64,000 bases of DNA, taken from assembly GCA_009767595.1 (NCBI GenBank), contig VSDK01024074.1, forward strand, positions 49,112 through 113,111, in the 5' to 3' direction. This document shows, in pieces, positions 9,182-20,409 of this stretch. The stretch is from Symbiodinium kawagutii (taxonomy: Eukaryota > Sar > Dinophyceae > Suessiales > Symbiodiniaceae). The translations under genes and the position numbers were made by a program. Below the pieces are notes generated by a model. The model saw only the letters and a program-made list of their open reading frames with translations. It was not told where the DNA came from and searched no databases. How positions within the stretch are numbered: the stretch's first letter is position 1; every line of letters begins with the position of its first letter.

Positions 9182-12100
9182 CTACGCAGTGGCGGCCATG
9201 ACAAGAATCTCAACCAGCGAAATGGTGATTGAGGTGTTTTAGAAACAAACGTTGAGTTTACTGGAACAACATGTTTTTTTTTGGTAGCCCCATGAATACC
9301 CAAACCTCGTAAGAGTAGCGCGACAAGCCCATGTCCTCAATGTAGCTGCCAAGCCTGTCATTGTAACTGTCGCGGATGGCCATCCACTTCTCCACGGCCG
9401 GGGTGGTCTTTGGAACCCCCCTTCGCGCAAAAGATTTCATCTTGGCTTGCCCATCATCATTTGCAGAGCCATCGTCATGATCCTTGGAGCTGCTGCTTTG
9501 TCCCTCAGCAGGCACGGCGTCCTGCGAAGGGGACCAATAATGTTTAAAATCTTCAGCACCTTTCCTAGAAACAGGCCCCCATCTAATAAGTGTTTGCTCA
9601 ACTTTCTCCTTCTCCTCAGCGGCCGTCTCCCCATGAGCACCATCCGTCTCACCAGACTTGCCGCTCTTCTTACCACGCCTCCTCTTGCGGGGGTTGGGGT
9701 CAGAAGCCGCAGCTGGTTCATGTGCTTCAGCTTCTGGGATCTCGGTTCCCTTTGCAGGGGCAGCCTTTCGCGGTGGAGCAGGGGTTGGCGGCACAATGTG
9801 GTCAATTGTGATCCAGGGCTTCACCTTCTTCATCTCCTTCTGCATCTCCTCCTTCAAAGCTTTGATCCTCTCCTTCTGCTCAGCCTTGGCTTGCGCCACG
9901 GCCCTTCTCATCGCAGCTTTGTCCTCCTTCTCTTTGGCAGCCTTTTCTTTGAGCAAAGCCTTTTCTTCCTTTGCTTTGGCCGCAGCCTTTGCTTTGGCCG
10001 CAGCCTTTGCTTTGGGCGCAGCCTTTGGTTTGGCCGCAGCCTTTGACTTGGCCGCGGCCTTTGCTTGGGCCGCAGCCTTTGACTTGGCCCCAGCCTTTGC
10101 TTTGGCCGCGGCTTTCGCCTTGCCCTTCGCACGGGGCCTGCCAGGGCCATGCTTGCTGCCTTGGTCTTTCAACTTCCATTGATCCATTCTGCTCACAACT
10201 GGTGGCTCCTCAAAGTCGTCCCCGTCAATCATGCGTTCCACGAAGTGCGGGTCAGCCGCTTCCTCCTCCATCCCAAGCTGGTTCTCAGGAAGGATGAGTT
10301 TGACCTCATCAGTGGCATCTTCCATGTGCTCATCCACATCGGCAAGGATCTCGCAATCACCTGCCGCACCATCATGCTCAGCAGGATGGTTCTCACTATG
10401 TCCATCTTCCTCCAAAGGCTCAGCATGGCCATCTTCAACGGAAACATCACCATGGCCATCTTCCTCCAAAGGCTCTGCATGGCCATCTTCAACGGAAACA
10501 TCACCATGGCCATCTTCCTCCAAAGGCTCCGCATGGCCATCTTCAACGGAAACATCACCATGGCCATTTTCCTCCAAAGGCTCAGCATGGCCATCTTCAA
10601 CCGAAGTGTCACCATGGCCATCCCCCATCAAAGGCTCATCATGGTCACCATGGCCATCTTCCTCCTCCTGAGGCTCAACATGGCCATGTTCAACGGAAAC
10701 ATCACCATGGCCATCTTCCTCACAATGCTCAGGGCCATCTTTCTCCGAAGAATCACCTTGGCCATCCGAAACATGGCCGTCTTTCTCCAAAGGATCAAAT
10801 TGGCCATCTTCTCCGGAAGCATCAGCATAGCCATCTTGCTCCACAAGATCAGCATGGCCATCGACCTGGGAAAGCTCCATGTAGCCATCTGCCTCCAAAG
10901 GCTCATCGTGGCCATCTTTCTCGGAAGGATCAACTCGGCCACCATCCCACATGTAGCAATCACGATCTTTCTCCAAAGGGTCAAGGCCCCGCGGTTGTTC
11001 CACCAGGGCATCATTTGCCAAAGCCTCCGTCTTGTCAAACTGTGTTTGCAATGATCTACGCAAACCATTGTCCGCCACTTCCGATGAATCCTTGGCGTCC
11101 CCAGGGCTCACACAGATCACTTCCATCCTCGTAGCCACCGCGTTGAACAAGGTAGGAGACAAAGGTTGGGTCTCAGAGGTGTCCGCAGCACAACTGGATG
11201 CAGCCCTTTCTGCCAGAGCCAACCTCCACCGTTTTTAGTTGCTCACAACTGACTGGAAACTTTAAGCTCTAAAGTGCTTTATGTTATTGGGTCAAAATTC
11301 GCAAATACAAACATAGTCTAATGGAGGCTAGAAACTTAATCTGCTCGATCCTGGAGTCAATGCCATCTGGCGCAGGAGGATCGTTCAAGACTTTGTATCC
11401 CTTGCCGCCCGACCGCACCACCGGATCACAAGCAGCTGCAGCAGCAGTGGGCTCCTTCCCAGGAGAGTCCACAATCACAAACACGGACGAAGAAGGTCTC
11501 TCAGACTTGCAAGGCTTGCAATCCACCAAAGCATCAGGTTCAGCCTTTTCATCACACAAAGCTGCTGTTTCTCCATGGATGTCATCAATGTAGGGATCCG
11601 TTTTGACCACAAGGAATTTGCCAAAGTCAGTGCTTTCATCATCACTGTCATCCACTTCAATCGGGATGTCCACCTCGTCAACATCAGATCGAAGAAACCA
11701 ATGCTTGAAGAGCTCATCAAAGAAGGGCTCCACGCCCGCATCCTGAAAGCCGACCGGATGAGGGACCAGGATTACGGATTGGATTGTGGGACATGCTGCA
11801 TGACAAGAAATATTGTAAATGCCATCACTTACTAAATGTTACAAACATCATGGAACGGAAACAAATCCAAACAACATGCCACATCCCCTGCGGAACATTT
11901 AGTAGATCATGGTGGACAATTTTTTTTGCACAGCCATCGGAATATCCAAGGATCCCTTCGCTGTGGGCTCCTCTTGGTGGACGAGGCCAGCTTCTCAGCA
12001 CCGCTTTTTCTGACACCATAGGTAAACAATTTCTTGAGACCCCAAGCATCGTGATGGAGAGCAGCCGCATCACAGGGAGCATTGATGATGCATCTGAGAC

Positions 12101-12975
12101 GGTGAACCTTTCAGGGGAAATCTGTTTGAAGGTATGATACTGTATGGTATGGTATGGTATCGTATGGTATCGTATCCTATGGTACAGTATGGTATGGTAT
12201 GGTATCGTATGGTATGGTATCGTATGGTATCGTATGGGGATGGCAGAGGGCTAAGTTAACCAATGCAATTCCCATTATTCACCTTGTAAGCCGCCTGTGA
12301 TTTATTGTGTGGTTGTTGCAATCCAATTTCCAACATCATTTTGGTTTTGGACTTAGTAGCCTCCTTTTTCAACTCCAGAACCGACGGGGATTTTGGAGTC
12401 CTTTGCTGTGGGCACCACCAAGCAGCAAGCGTGGTCAAAGCCTTGCAGTTCAAAGCAATGGCTGCCATACTGGGCTTGTTGGTGAGCTCTGGTTTGACCC
12501 ACTTGACAAGTCTATATTCGTTGTCCCTAAGTCGCTCCCTGACCACACGGCATGCTTCTAACTGTGCACCCAAAGAGAGAGATTCACATCCATCATCCGC
12601 GCCCTTGCTGTGCGCAGGTGCCATGGCTGGACAGACTTCGATTGCAGCGACAAGCTTGGAAAAAAGAACCCTCGGACGGATATGGGTTCATCCGTGGGTG
12701 ATGCAAAATGTGTGTTAAGTTGAATATGTTAAATTTGTATCATTGAATATTTTTAACCTCCATCCTCCAAGATATGATTGTTATGCCCCAATCAATCGGT
12801 CAACCACGGAGATCAAACGCCACGTCAAGTCAGTGACATCGTGCCACATCAAGTGCAGTAGTGACATCGACCAACCAAAGTAAGCGAGACAGGCACACCT
12901 GTGCTGCGGGGAGAATTTGCCCACTTGCACCAGCGGGCGCCATTGGATCCAGGAAAACCGACCAGTCTTGCAACC
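9005..12975 (-). CDS. Gene A: acidic-repeat, AT-hook/H1-like chromatin-type protein
   Basis: Six minus-strand exons join in consistent phase: 12975-12899, 12626-12283, 12107-11955, 11742-11351, 11223-9306 and 9181-9005 (TGA at 9005), about 1,020 residues; the N-terminus is not fixed. The big fifth exon (639 codons) is modular: residues about 80-290 acidic with 18-residue repeats, about 358-364 an AT-hook-like GPGRPRAKGK, about 365-430 a Lys/Ala tail like histone H1, about 512-520 an RKRRRGKK nuclear signal. The last exon adds VEWYEYAVAHLNGDDG and ends RGLALRAEDV. One donor is GA (CCAG|GATCG, 11350) and another probably GA. The acidic plus basic DNA-binding-like layout suggests a nuclear, chromatin-associated role; this is inference. 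Upstream exons carry GARWCKWANSP and DAWGLKKLFTYGVRK, a style I associate with dinoflagellate-specific families. Confidence 0.7.
9306..11223 (-). CDS. Gene A large central exon
   Basis: 1,918-nt exon, acceptor GTGGAG|G at 11223 and donor GAG|GTTTGG at 9306. An in-frame TAA lies just upstream of the acceptor, so the frame cannot extend further without splicing; the first in-frame ATG is 33 codons in. Contents in order are acidic DGH-rich region, perfect 18-residue repeats, AT-hook-like GRPR, AKAAAKAK basic region, KEKE coiled coil (residues about 418-468), PPTPAPPRK linker and NLS. The C-terminal part reads VEKWMAIRDSYNDRLGSYIE. Confidence 0.75.
10402..10625 (-). repeat. 54-bp in-frame coding repeat, about 4 copies
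   Basis: Four near-perfect copies of a 54-bp unit encode GHGDVSVEDGHAEPLEED. The flanks carry older, diverged copies of the same motif (DGHADLVEQ, DGQFDPLEK). Recent unequal exchange within a coding exon would explain the near-identity of the central copies. Confidence 0.9.
11351..11742 (-). CDS. Gene A exon 4
   Basis: Acceptor CTTTCAG|G at 11742, GA donor TCCAG|GATCG at 11351; 392 nt. Reads DAGVEPFFDELFKHWFLRSD, VDEVDIPIEVDDSDDESTDF and so on, acidic with a folded-looking start. An intron of about 127 nt separates it from the large exon; the GA donor keeps the frame open (DGIDS-R-LALAER). Confidence 0.65.
11955..12107 (-). CDS. Gene A exon 3
   Basis: Acceptor CTGAAAG|G at 12107; reads VHRLRCIINAPCDAAALHHD then AWGLKKLFTYGVRKSGAEKL and ASSTKRSPQRR. 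It joins exon 2 in phase 0. A GA donor (AGG|GATCC, 11955) is proposed because it gives 51 codons and keeps the phase with exon 4. The donor is the weakest part. Confidence 0.55.
12128..12240. repeat. (GGTAT)n-type microsatellite
   Basis: Imperfect TATGGTATGG / TATCGTATGG pentamer array inside the intron between gene A exons 2 and 3. Confidence 0.9.
12283..12626 (-). CDS. Gene A exon 2 (contains possible start ATG 12624)
   Basis: Acceptor GTCCAG|CC at 12626 and GT donor TACAAG|GTGAAT at 12283, 344 nt. Reads MAPAHSKGADDGCESLSLGA then QLEACRVVRERLRDNEYRLV and KWVKPELTNKPSMAAIALNC. The ATG has good context (CAGCCATGGC), so this could be the first coding exon. The 12899-12975 exon can also feed it in phase, which I prefer. 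Confidence 0.65.
12899..12975 (-). CDS. Gene A exon 1 (or more upstream)
   Basis: Acceptor GTTTTCAG-like TTTCAG|G is actually GTGGTTTCAG-type: minus CTTTCAG|GGTTGC at 12975, donor GCACAG|GTGTGC at 12899; 77 nt reading VARLVGFPGSNGARWCKWAN then SPRST. The G left over joins CC of exon 2. A second frame is also open here, so the frame choice depends on phase with exon 2. Confidence 0.5.
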
Positions 12976-13079
12976 CTGAAAGTTTGCGTGTAGTTGCGCA
13001 AGGTTAACTGCACTGTGTCTATGGAAAGGGCGCATGTTAAGTTCAGTGGTTGCGCCAACTTGGTGGATCAATGAAGCAA

Positions 13080-14030
13080 TAGATCATGTCCGACCATCCT
13101 AGTAAGTTGAAAAAAATGAATGGAATACACCAGGGAAACCTGAAGCTGCCATGTTGAGCCCCATGGCCCCGCCATGCAACTAAATCAGATCCTTGACCAC
13201 GCTGGAAGGTGCTGAAAGGGTGAAACCCTCAATCAATCTGATTCAAACCATCCACCACTGTTCAAAACATGATTTCTGCCCCTGTCCATTTTTTCAGCCT
13301 CTAACCATGTAGGGGCGCTTTTCTCACCAAAGGCTGAAATAATGCATGGCTTGGAGGATGGAGGTATATATATATATATATATATGTATGTATATATATA
13401 CTATATACATACATATATCTATATCTATATCTATATCTATATCTATATCCATATACAATACACATGTATATCCTCAAGTTTAAAATTCCAACTCTACTTC
13501 AACTTTAGACTCTAGACTATTTGGAAATTACCGGTTAATAATTGATTTCCCCCATGTTCATGCTCATATTAGTGCCTACGTCCAGGTATACATTCCCTCC
13601 AATCAATGAATAACCTTCATTGAGGACTGATGATTGTTGATTGTTGAATCACTGTTGATCAACAAGAGCCACAGGTATAGATATCTGCTATGTGTAAATG
13701 CCATCAACTGCCAAGCATCATGAACCACCAGTAGGAAATTCATACCTCTGCATTCTTATTGAGACCAGGGCCATCGTTACTATGAGGCCGTTGTGAAAAC
13801 TGGTTGATCTCGCAGTTGAAGCCATTCATAAATTGTTGTGAACCATTAATCTTAGACTACCATCTGGTTAGGCCACTCCTGGTAGCTCCCAATCGCTTCC
13901 CCTTCGGCCAGAACTGGATACCCCTGGCTCCTTTGCTCCCTTCCAACCACCAGCCAGCAGATGACTGGATTTTCAGGAATCAGAATAAGCCCTGTCAATC
14001 ATTAACAATTGCATGTAATCGCTATCATTT
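13080..14030. other. intergenic/intron: simple repeats, no gene seen
   Basis: Holds an (AT)n/(ATCTAT)n simple-sequence block at about 13,363-13,460. A diverged copy of inverted-repeat family B (CCAGAACTGGATACCCCTGGC) lies near 13,900. I see no convincing exon. It separates gene A from the Cys-repeat exon cluster. Confidence 0.6.
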
Positions 14031-14084
14031 TTCATAGGCCAATCCACAAGGCACCACACAAGGCTGTGCCGCTGCATGCTGCAC

Positions 14085-14138
14085 CTTCACACAACTCTGC
14101 ACAACTGCTACCCTCACAGCGGTAGGCACACTCCTTGC
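14085..14138 (-). CDS. Cys-Gly repeat exon (2 units)
   Basis: Acceptor CGCCAG|GC at 14138. Reads KECAYRCEGSSCAELCEG, two 9-residue units C-x3-C-x-G-x2. With the donor GAAG|GTGCAG the exon is exactly 54 nt; an alternative donor GAGG|GTAGCA would make it 27 nt. Both are class 1-1 in phase. The frame stays open to a TGA at about 14,032, so it could instead be the terminal exon ending GALWIGL. The regular Cys spacing implies a secreted, disulfide-rich repeat; no function known. Confidence 0.65.
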
Positions 14139-14179
14139 CTGGCGAAGGAACAAAGGAACGAAGGAAGTGGATGTGAAAG

Positions 14180-15560
14180 CGGAAATGCAATGTAGGAACT
14201 TAGCACAACTACCAACATAAGAAGTCTCATGAGATACATACCTCTACGCATGAAATCATTTGTATATCTGCGATCTCATATGAACAGGAGTGAGCGCAAT
14301 GTGTAATGCAGTGGATACATCTGCTGTGTGTCTTCAAACATATCTTCAAATTAAAGCACATTGATGTGTATATTATATAGATACCATGTAGTAAAAGTGC
14401 AAGCAACATAATGTAATCACATATACTGTAAGCACAAATACAGCATTTGCACACGAGACACACAGTTGCTTTTGGATGCAACCTATAGGATGCACCATGT
14501 GACATGGTCCTATGTGGTTGAAACCATACATGGTACAGCATCATGACCTTTTTCATGCACATAACGAAAGATGCGTTCAATTCTGTCCGTGTTGTCGGTA
14601 ATCATACTTTATCTCCAAAAAAGCTTGGATCGTGCCCTGGAAGAAAGTGCAAGACATACCAGAACCTAATGACAACCAACAGTATTGGCTTGTTTTGGGA
14701 ACAACATGTGTAGAATTCATAGTTGGCAAATGATGATTTTTGTAATCTCTGCATATCTGTTCATCTTGTTGCGGATTTTTGGGTTAAATATGTTCATATT
14801 GAATGTTGCATGCAGCTTCGAATATACGTCCAACCACTACCAGATTCATCAAGAATTCAGGAAATGGAGTGGCAACTAAATTAACGGATTCTGCTGGTGG
14901 CCATGTTTCTAAAGCAAAGCATATTCTAGAAGTACTTCCCCATGATTGAGGTAGCCCGCAGTCGCCTAAGGTTTCAAAGAGGAAAAACGGAAAGGATAGG
15001 GATCTGGATACATCATGATACATCTGATCCAAGGTAGCAATGCAAAGTGTACGAAGGGTTGGGCACAAAACACATGGGATTCAGGTGAACAACACAAGTG
15101 ATGACCATGGAAAAGGAGACATGAGATTCCTTTGGCATTCCCTGACCACATTCACATTGAAAGAGCTGTTGAATTGCATGGGGCCTTACAATTTCTGTGA
15201 CACATAGACACTTTTGTAAGCCATCCGAAGCTACACACAATGCATAGAGAAAAACATCATGTAACAGCCGTCAGTTTGTGTTTCATGTCAGAGACAGCTC
15301 CGGATGGACTGCATTCGTCTTGCTGTCAGCCCTTTGGTGCTTCGTTTAAGTGTCAGCTCTCAGGAAGCACCATTGCAAATGGCTCTTCAAATGACTGGTT
15401 GGTTTGTTACTGATAGCGACATACAATAATGACTAATTTGGACTGGATGATATATCATAATACTATATCATATCATATAGTTTATGACTAATATCAAGCT
15501 ATTTGGGGAACCCTATTTTGAGAAAACACCAAATGTGAGAAGCTCAGGGTTCCACCCCAG
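14180..15560. other. intron/intergenic, no confident exon
   Basis: Mostly unique AT-rich DNA. A family A right-half terminus is at 15,497-15,530. A minus-strand reading at about 14,870-15,000 is open but lacks splice support. Confidence 0.45.
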
Positions 15561-15821
15561 TGAATAACAGCTGGCTCCAGCCAACAGTTTTCCATCCGTT
15601 TCCAGAGCCCTGGTGGCCATCTCTTTGTACATCTACAGTCGACCCCAACTCGGTACTTGCGTTTCCTTTTTTAACAAGCGCCACAACCTTGAGAATACGG
15701 CCAACTTAATCCAATTTGTCAACCAACCAACCAACCTGCCTACCAACCAATCAACCAATATTGTTGCTGGTGAATGGGTTCAACGAAGAAACCCACTCAA
15801 CACTTGCGCTCGATGCTTCAC

Positions 15822-15925
15822 CATCCCCTCCCCTCGCTGACAACCTTGACACTTGGTTCCGCAAGAACCCACGTCCTTGCGGCAAAAGCAGCTGCTCGCA
15901 TTGGTGTCATGGCAACCAATGTTGA
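15822..15925 (-). CDS. possible Cys-rich exon (strand ambiguous)
   Basis: The minus strand reads SSCFCRKDVGSCGTKCQGCQ, with CGTKCQG resembling the 9-residue repeat. The plus strand reads CGKSSCSHWCHGNQC, which fits C-x3-C-x-G-x2-C exactly. I favour minus because the neighbouring repeat exons are minus. Neither strand has a clean splice pair. Confidence 0.3.
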
Positions 15926-16737
15926 ACTGAGAACTATGTAGGCACAATCGCAGCAACCATGTGGTAACAACGGTTCTTGACGCTAATAATCAATGATGGC
16001 CAAGAATGGCTAATGTATTCTAATCTATTCTAGTTTTTGTTAGGACTCACGGAAACGTTGGATAATAGGGTGCGTTCATGTCAATGTGTCCATCAATGAG
16101 GTCAGACCAACATTGGTGGTACCCCTGATGCAAATCATTATTTGTGTGATCAGTGATGGTTCCAACTACCCCCCATTTAAGCATACCCAAATACCAGCGC
16201 CCATGCTTGGAAGACTAGCATGCGCGATAGGTAAAACATATCTGAGATATCACCTTATATAGTTGCTATTGGAGTCGTGTTTCCCACTTTGGTGAACAAC
16301 TCTGACATTGTCCAAGCAACACCATCAACAAATCACTCTGATAAAGACATGAGGCTTGGTGGATGATGGTTCAGAATTGACGGTCAGTACTGAATAATGA
16401 CGGTTTATTGTGGATAATAATGACCGCAAGTGGTTAATAGCCAACAGTGGCTCATGATGGGTCATTGAGAAGAATTGAAGACAATAAGTGCAAATGCGCC
16501 TTTGTCCTTTTCAACCCATCATCATTAGCCATTATCGCTACTATATCTCCCCGTAGCTTTTGGGACTAGCTATTGGCTATGATATGCCATTGTGAATCGA
16601 TGATTAATAGCGGTGAATGGGGATTCAAATGGTTAATGATAGGGATATGGCTATGGGTCAAGCAGTTAACCAACCAATATCAATGGTTACATAGCTGGTT
16701 TAGCTGGTTCACGAATCCAGTAGCTCATGGAAAGTAC

Positions 16738-17027
16738 AAGCTAATTACTGGCTAATCATTAGCCAATCACTAGCTTATTATTACCATGCTAATTTCGATG
16801 CTGTCATTTAGCTTAATTAGTATTACTAGCTCGGTAATTATTATTCTTACTAGCTAACTACTAGCTTGTTATTACTATCTAGCTACTAGCTTCCTATCAC
16901 TAGCTTGTCATTACTATGCTAATTACTAGCTTGGTAATCATTATTCTTACTAGTAATAATTAGCTTATTATTAATATGCTAATTACTTGCTATCACTAGC
17001 TTGTTATTACTATGCTAATTACTCGCT
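16738..17027. repeat. degenerate tandem array of 'ACTAGCTTGTTATTACTATG'
   Basis: Eight or so diverged copies built on TAGCTTGTTATTACTATGCT with AATTACTAGC linkers, AT-rich and intronic. It directly precedes the 17.1-kb Cys-repeat exon. Confidence 0.8.
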
Positions 17028-17097
17028 TCTGGTGACTTGATCCCCTGGTTCATTACACGTCCTCATCCTCGCTCCATGGCCGTCCTCATGGCTTCCC

Positions 17098-17199
17098 TGG
17101 CACCGGTAGGCGCAACGCTCGCCCGTGCATTCGGCAGCGCACATGGTGCCAATGCACTGGAACCCGCACTGCCTGGACAGGGCGCTCCGTTGGAGCGCT
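17098..17199 (-). CDS. Cys-Gly repeat exon (3 units); possible GA donor
   Basis: Reads QCGFQCIGTMCAAECTGERC then AYRCQG: three tandem units of C-x3-C-x-G-x2. An acceptor CTGAG|CG at 17199 and a GA donor (CAGG|GAAGCC, 17098) make a 102-nt class 1-1 exon. An alternative acceptor TCCAG|G at 17172 shortens it with the other phase. High third-position GC against the AT-rich flanks supports coding. Same family as the 14.1, 17.9, 18.9, 20.0, 22.1 and 25.3-kb exons. Confidence 0.65.
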
Positions 17200-17889
17200 C
17201 AGTTGGAGACTTCTCGTGGTTTATGATAAAGCTAATAACCCTTGCCATGTGGTTCAGCTGATAAACCTATAGATCTTCCCTCAGTTGGAGACCAATCTGA
17301 AATTCAGAATGGATGAACCATCTGGAAAAGGCTTGATAAACGAATGATATGGTTGAATTATTATCATATGGCTAACCCTATGGCTTAAAGAATGGATAAA
17401 CAGAATAGGAAAAGTAAAGAATGGATAAGAATGCTTAAAATGCATGAGAATAGTTATGTCAAGTATTCAGAATGTCTTTTCATTATTTAATGTTTAAGTC
17501 TGATTATTAATCTTACTATTATTATCATTAAATATAGGCTGAGTACTTAATGTCTTATTGCTATAGGCTTCATTTGTTTAATCAGAACTCCATGTGTTAA
17601 GGCAAAGCTCCATGAGGTGGCCCGCTACGTAGCAAACCGGGCATCTGGATCTGCATCCCCAGGTTATCCACGGCCATGGGCTTGCCATGTCTTGCCCTTC
17701 TTGTCTATCGCGCGTGATCAGCATATGATAGCATATTATCACTAATCCAACCAAAATGATATCCTTACATGGCCATAACATGTTGTCATAATATGTTGTA
17801 AGAATCATCCATGGCCAGCATACTATCACTAATCGAACCGTCTTCGCACACCCGGACCCCTTTCCAGGGCCCAACTAGCCGTGGCCTGC

Positions 17890-17922
17890 CCTTGCACTGG
17901 AACGCGCAGTGTCCCTGGCTAC
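17890..17922 (-). CDS. Cys-Gly repeat micro-exon
   Basis: Acceptor TGCTGCAG|GT at 17922 and GC donor AAGG|GCAGG give 33 nt reading SQGHCAFQCK then G across the junction. It starts with two bases of a split codon and ends with one (class 1-1), like its sister exons. The lower-coordinate stretch to 17,580 reads WGCRSRCPVCYV on the minus strand and could hold another piece. Confidence 0.5.
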
Positions 17923-18249
17923 CTGCAGCAACTTGATGCTCTGGTGATCCGCTACTTGTAACTTCAGTAAATGCCAGTGATAGCTATTCTTTGAGAGTTG
18001 TAGCTATAGTCACTGAACAAATAATGAATCACAATGGTGTGACCTGTAGCTGTAATGAACGATACTTATGGTTGTTGTTTTCCCAATGATAATAACTACA
18101 TGCAGTCTGAATAGTTGTCCATTAATATGAAAGTTAGTGTCAAGTGTGAAGAACAGCTAAATCATTCTGATGCGAGGGATCAATCGTGGTCCGTAGCCAT
18201 GAGTGATAGTACATGCTTGGTAAGAGTGATTGACAAAGGTTCTGGATGG

Positions 18250-18272
18250 CTTACATATATATATATATATAT
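18250..18272. repeat. (AT)n microsatellite
   Basis: Short TATATA run inside an intron. Confidence 0.9.
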
Positions 18273-18465
18273 GTAATAGTTGGTGGTCTCAAACAAACAA
18301 TCGCAGGAATTCTATGGGTAAAATCACCAAAAACTTGGGTCAGTAACCACCATCAATCAGGAATCAACCATTTTTAGTCGCAGACTTAGCCGCAAATGTT
18401 TACATTAAGTCAAAAACAAACTGACAAACTTTACTGTAAACATCGGTACACATCTGTAAATATTT

Positions 18466-18570
18466 GGTGGTTTCTCAAAATAGGGAGTCCACAAAATGGT
18501 TGGTTTATTGTATACTAAAAATGGTTAATAACTAGATGAGTTGGGGGTACCCCTATTTTGAGAAACCACC
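18466..18570. mobile_element. MITE family A, intact 105-bp copy
   Basis: Perfect terminal inverted repeat GGTGGTTTCTCAAAATAGG / CCTATTTTGAGAAACCACC encloses about 65 bp with a 'ATGGTTGGTTTATTG' core and GGGTACCCC near one end. It has no coding capacity. Best-preserved member of the family in the window; I propose it as a reference copy. Confidence 0.85.
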
Positions 18571-18886
18571 ATTTGGTTTAAGCAACTGCAAAAACAACCA
18601 AGTTTCTAGGGATAATAACCAACCATATGGCAGAAGTCTCAACCTGGTTAATATTGACCCATAGCCATTTGGTTTAACCAAGAAGTCTCAACTCCAGAAT
18701 TTTGGTTGTTACTGGTTTCACCAACCAAGCTATATATAGCTGGTATATCCCCATTATTGTTGGTTATTCATCCCTATTACTAACCATGAACCACCTATTT
18801 GGTTTAACCAACTGCAAAAAAATCACTGCCGAAGTCTCCACTCGGCGGCGCGACCCCACGCGGCACCTTTCTCGCCGCTGCAGTAG

Positions 18887-18940
18887 CTGCTGCAGGCGGT
18901 CGCCCTCGCAGTGCTTGGCGCATTCGGTGCCCTGGCAGTA
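18887..18940 (-). CDS. Cys-Gly repeat exon (2 units); GC donor
   Basis: Acceptor GGACCAG|GC then TGG GAG TGC: reads WECGYYCQGTECAKHCEG. Ending at a GC donor (GAGG|GCGACC) makes exactly 54 nt, class 1-1. Reading on beyond this donor breaks the Cys pattern by one base, which is good evidence that the donor is used. A first-unit GC donor (CAGG|GCACC) would give a 27-nt version. Confidence 0.65.
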
Positions 18941-19028
18941 GTAGCCGCACTCCCAGCCTGGTCCGGCGGTCCGACAGCCACCCCAAGCCTTTGAACCAGC
19001 GAAGCAGATCTCAGTACTCAAAAGAAAT

Positions 19029-19148
19029 ATGGCGAGCTGGGTCAATATTAATCAACCAATGTCATGGTGGAGAATGACCAACAAACCATAGGGAAAACAG
19101 TGGTTAATGATGGGGAATCAGGGGTACAGGGTTTTGACCCACAGCCAT
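19029..19148. mobile_element. MITE family B copy
   Basis: About 120 bp with imperfect inverted ends (ATGGCGAGCTGGGTCAATAT ... TTTTGACCCACAGCCAT). The internal 'TTAATCAACCAA' and 'CAGGGGTACAGGGTTTTGAC' blocks are shared with the copies at 26.6, 31.3, 32.1, 35.6 and 56.4 kb. Confidence 0.8.
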
Positions 19149-19989
19149 ATGTTTGATTTAAACAATTGCTTTTACTGGCAAAACATATGGAAAGTTGTTG
19201 GAGATGGTAGCATAGTAATGCTGAATAACCATTTGTTAGTACTCGGAACCAGCTTTTCATCAGTAATCAATTTGTTTAAATATACTGCGTTTACTGGAAA
19301 AAAAACACCATAGTTGTTGGATCTTGTTGGTTTTACGAAGTTCTTGGATTTCCAAAAATGGACATGGCCTAGTTGGAATGTTGAAGGTCGGCTGTACAAT
19401 TCATGATGCTTCAACGCACGTGATCTGTGACACATGGTCTCCAAGGATGACGATTCTTCCCACCTTTGATATGAGTACACTATATATATATATATATTGT
19501 TGTATATATCCCGAAAACGATGAAGTGGTAGAAATCGTTGGAATTTTGACCCTTGATTCTGTCGCAGAAATAATTGGATTTCCCCAAGCTGCTCTCTTTA
19601 ACCCTTCCACCTACGTTCATACTGCTGTCTGACCACCACCACCAAGGCCAGGCAGTGACAAATCAGCCCTGATAAACATAAAACACAGTTTATCTAACCA
19701 ACCACCATTGTGGTGTTGTGCTTTGCAGCTGCAAGGGCACCACTTAAAAATGCAGGCAAGCTTATCATCAAGCCCTTCAAAATGGGTGGGTGCTTTATTG
19801 ATGGTAAATGACCATTCGTAAGCAATGCTAAGTCTAGGATACAACCAACAGGAAAGAGGGCCCCTTGACTGCTCCGGTAATTCGCATGTAACCAACTAAA
19901 CCCAAGGACCCAAAAATTGGCTGTTGTGTGTACCCATCTTTTGCTGTGAGATGCTCAGCAGCCCCCACGAACACTGCTAGGTTTCACGC

Positions 19990-20055
19990 CTTTGCATCCC
20001 ATACTGCACTGTTGAACATCCTTTCCGCCGGAGCATTCATAGCCACACTTGTCTC
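19990..20055 (-). CDS. Cys-Gly repeat-type exon, 66 nt; GC donor
   Basis: Acceptor CCCCAG|GA at 20055 and GC donor AAAG|GCGTG at 19990 frame 66 nt (2+63+1): DKCGYECSGGKDVQQCSMGC then KG. The first unit is canonical (CGYECSGGK), the second degenerate. Same class 1-1 phase and same donor position at the Cys-x-Gly codon as the sister exons. Confidence 0.6.
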
Positions 20056-20311
20056 CTGGGGCAGTCAGCCTCTGCTAGTTATGTGGTACCCCTCCCAGAG
20101 CAAACTTATGATCTTTGTCGCAGCTTTCGATGCATCATTCCCTAAATAAAGGTAACCAAATCAGAACCATATTAAATTCATCTTTACCTTCAATGCAGCT
20201 CATTATCTCATTTTTGTTTTGGCTCTGAGGTTTTGGGAACTTCTGTTAGTAAAGGTGATTTATGGCTCTTGCTTATCGGTTGATATTCTATTTTTATTCC
20301 TTTTCTGATCT

Positions 20312-20404
20312 GGTTGGTGGTCTCCCTCCCCCATCAGTATATGGCCAACCGACCAAACGCGTATCAATACCGGGAAATGACAAATGTTTGAAACCACCAC
20401 CCAG
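20312..20404. mobile_element. MITE family C, diverged copy
   Basis: Ends CTGGTTGGTGGTCTCC and TTGAAACCACCACCCAG are inverted. Related to the copies at 55.9 and 60.9 kb. Confidence 0.6.
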
Positions 20405-20409
20405 TAATT

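Noticed and set aside
9447..10671. Plus-strand and shifted-frame readings opposite the gene A large exon
   Set aside because: Shadows of the repeat-rich minus-strand coding frame. Only the minus frame has the ordered domains and consistent splice phases.
11222..11222. TTG as translation start of the 654-residue reading
   Set aside because: A eukaryotic nuclear gene is not expected to start at TTG. An acceptor AG immediately upstream explains the frame as an internal exon.
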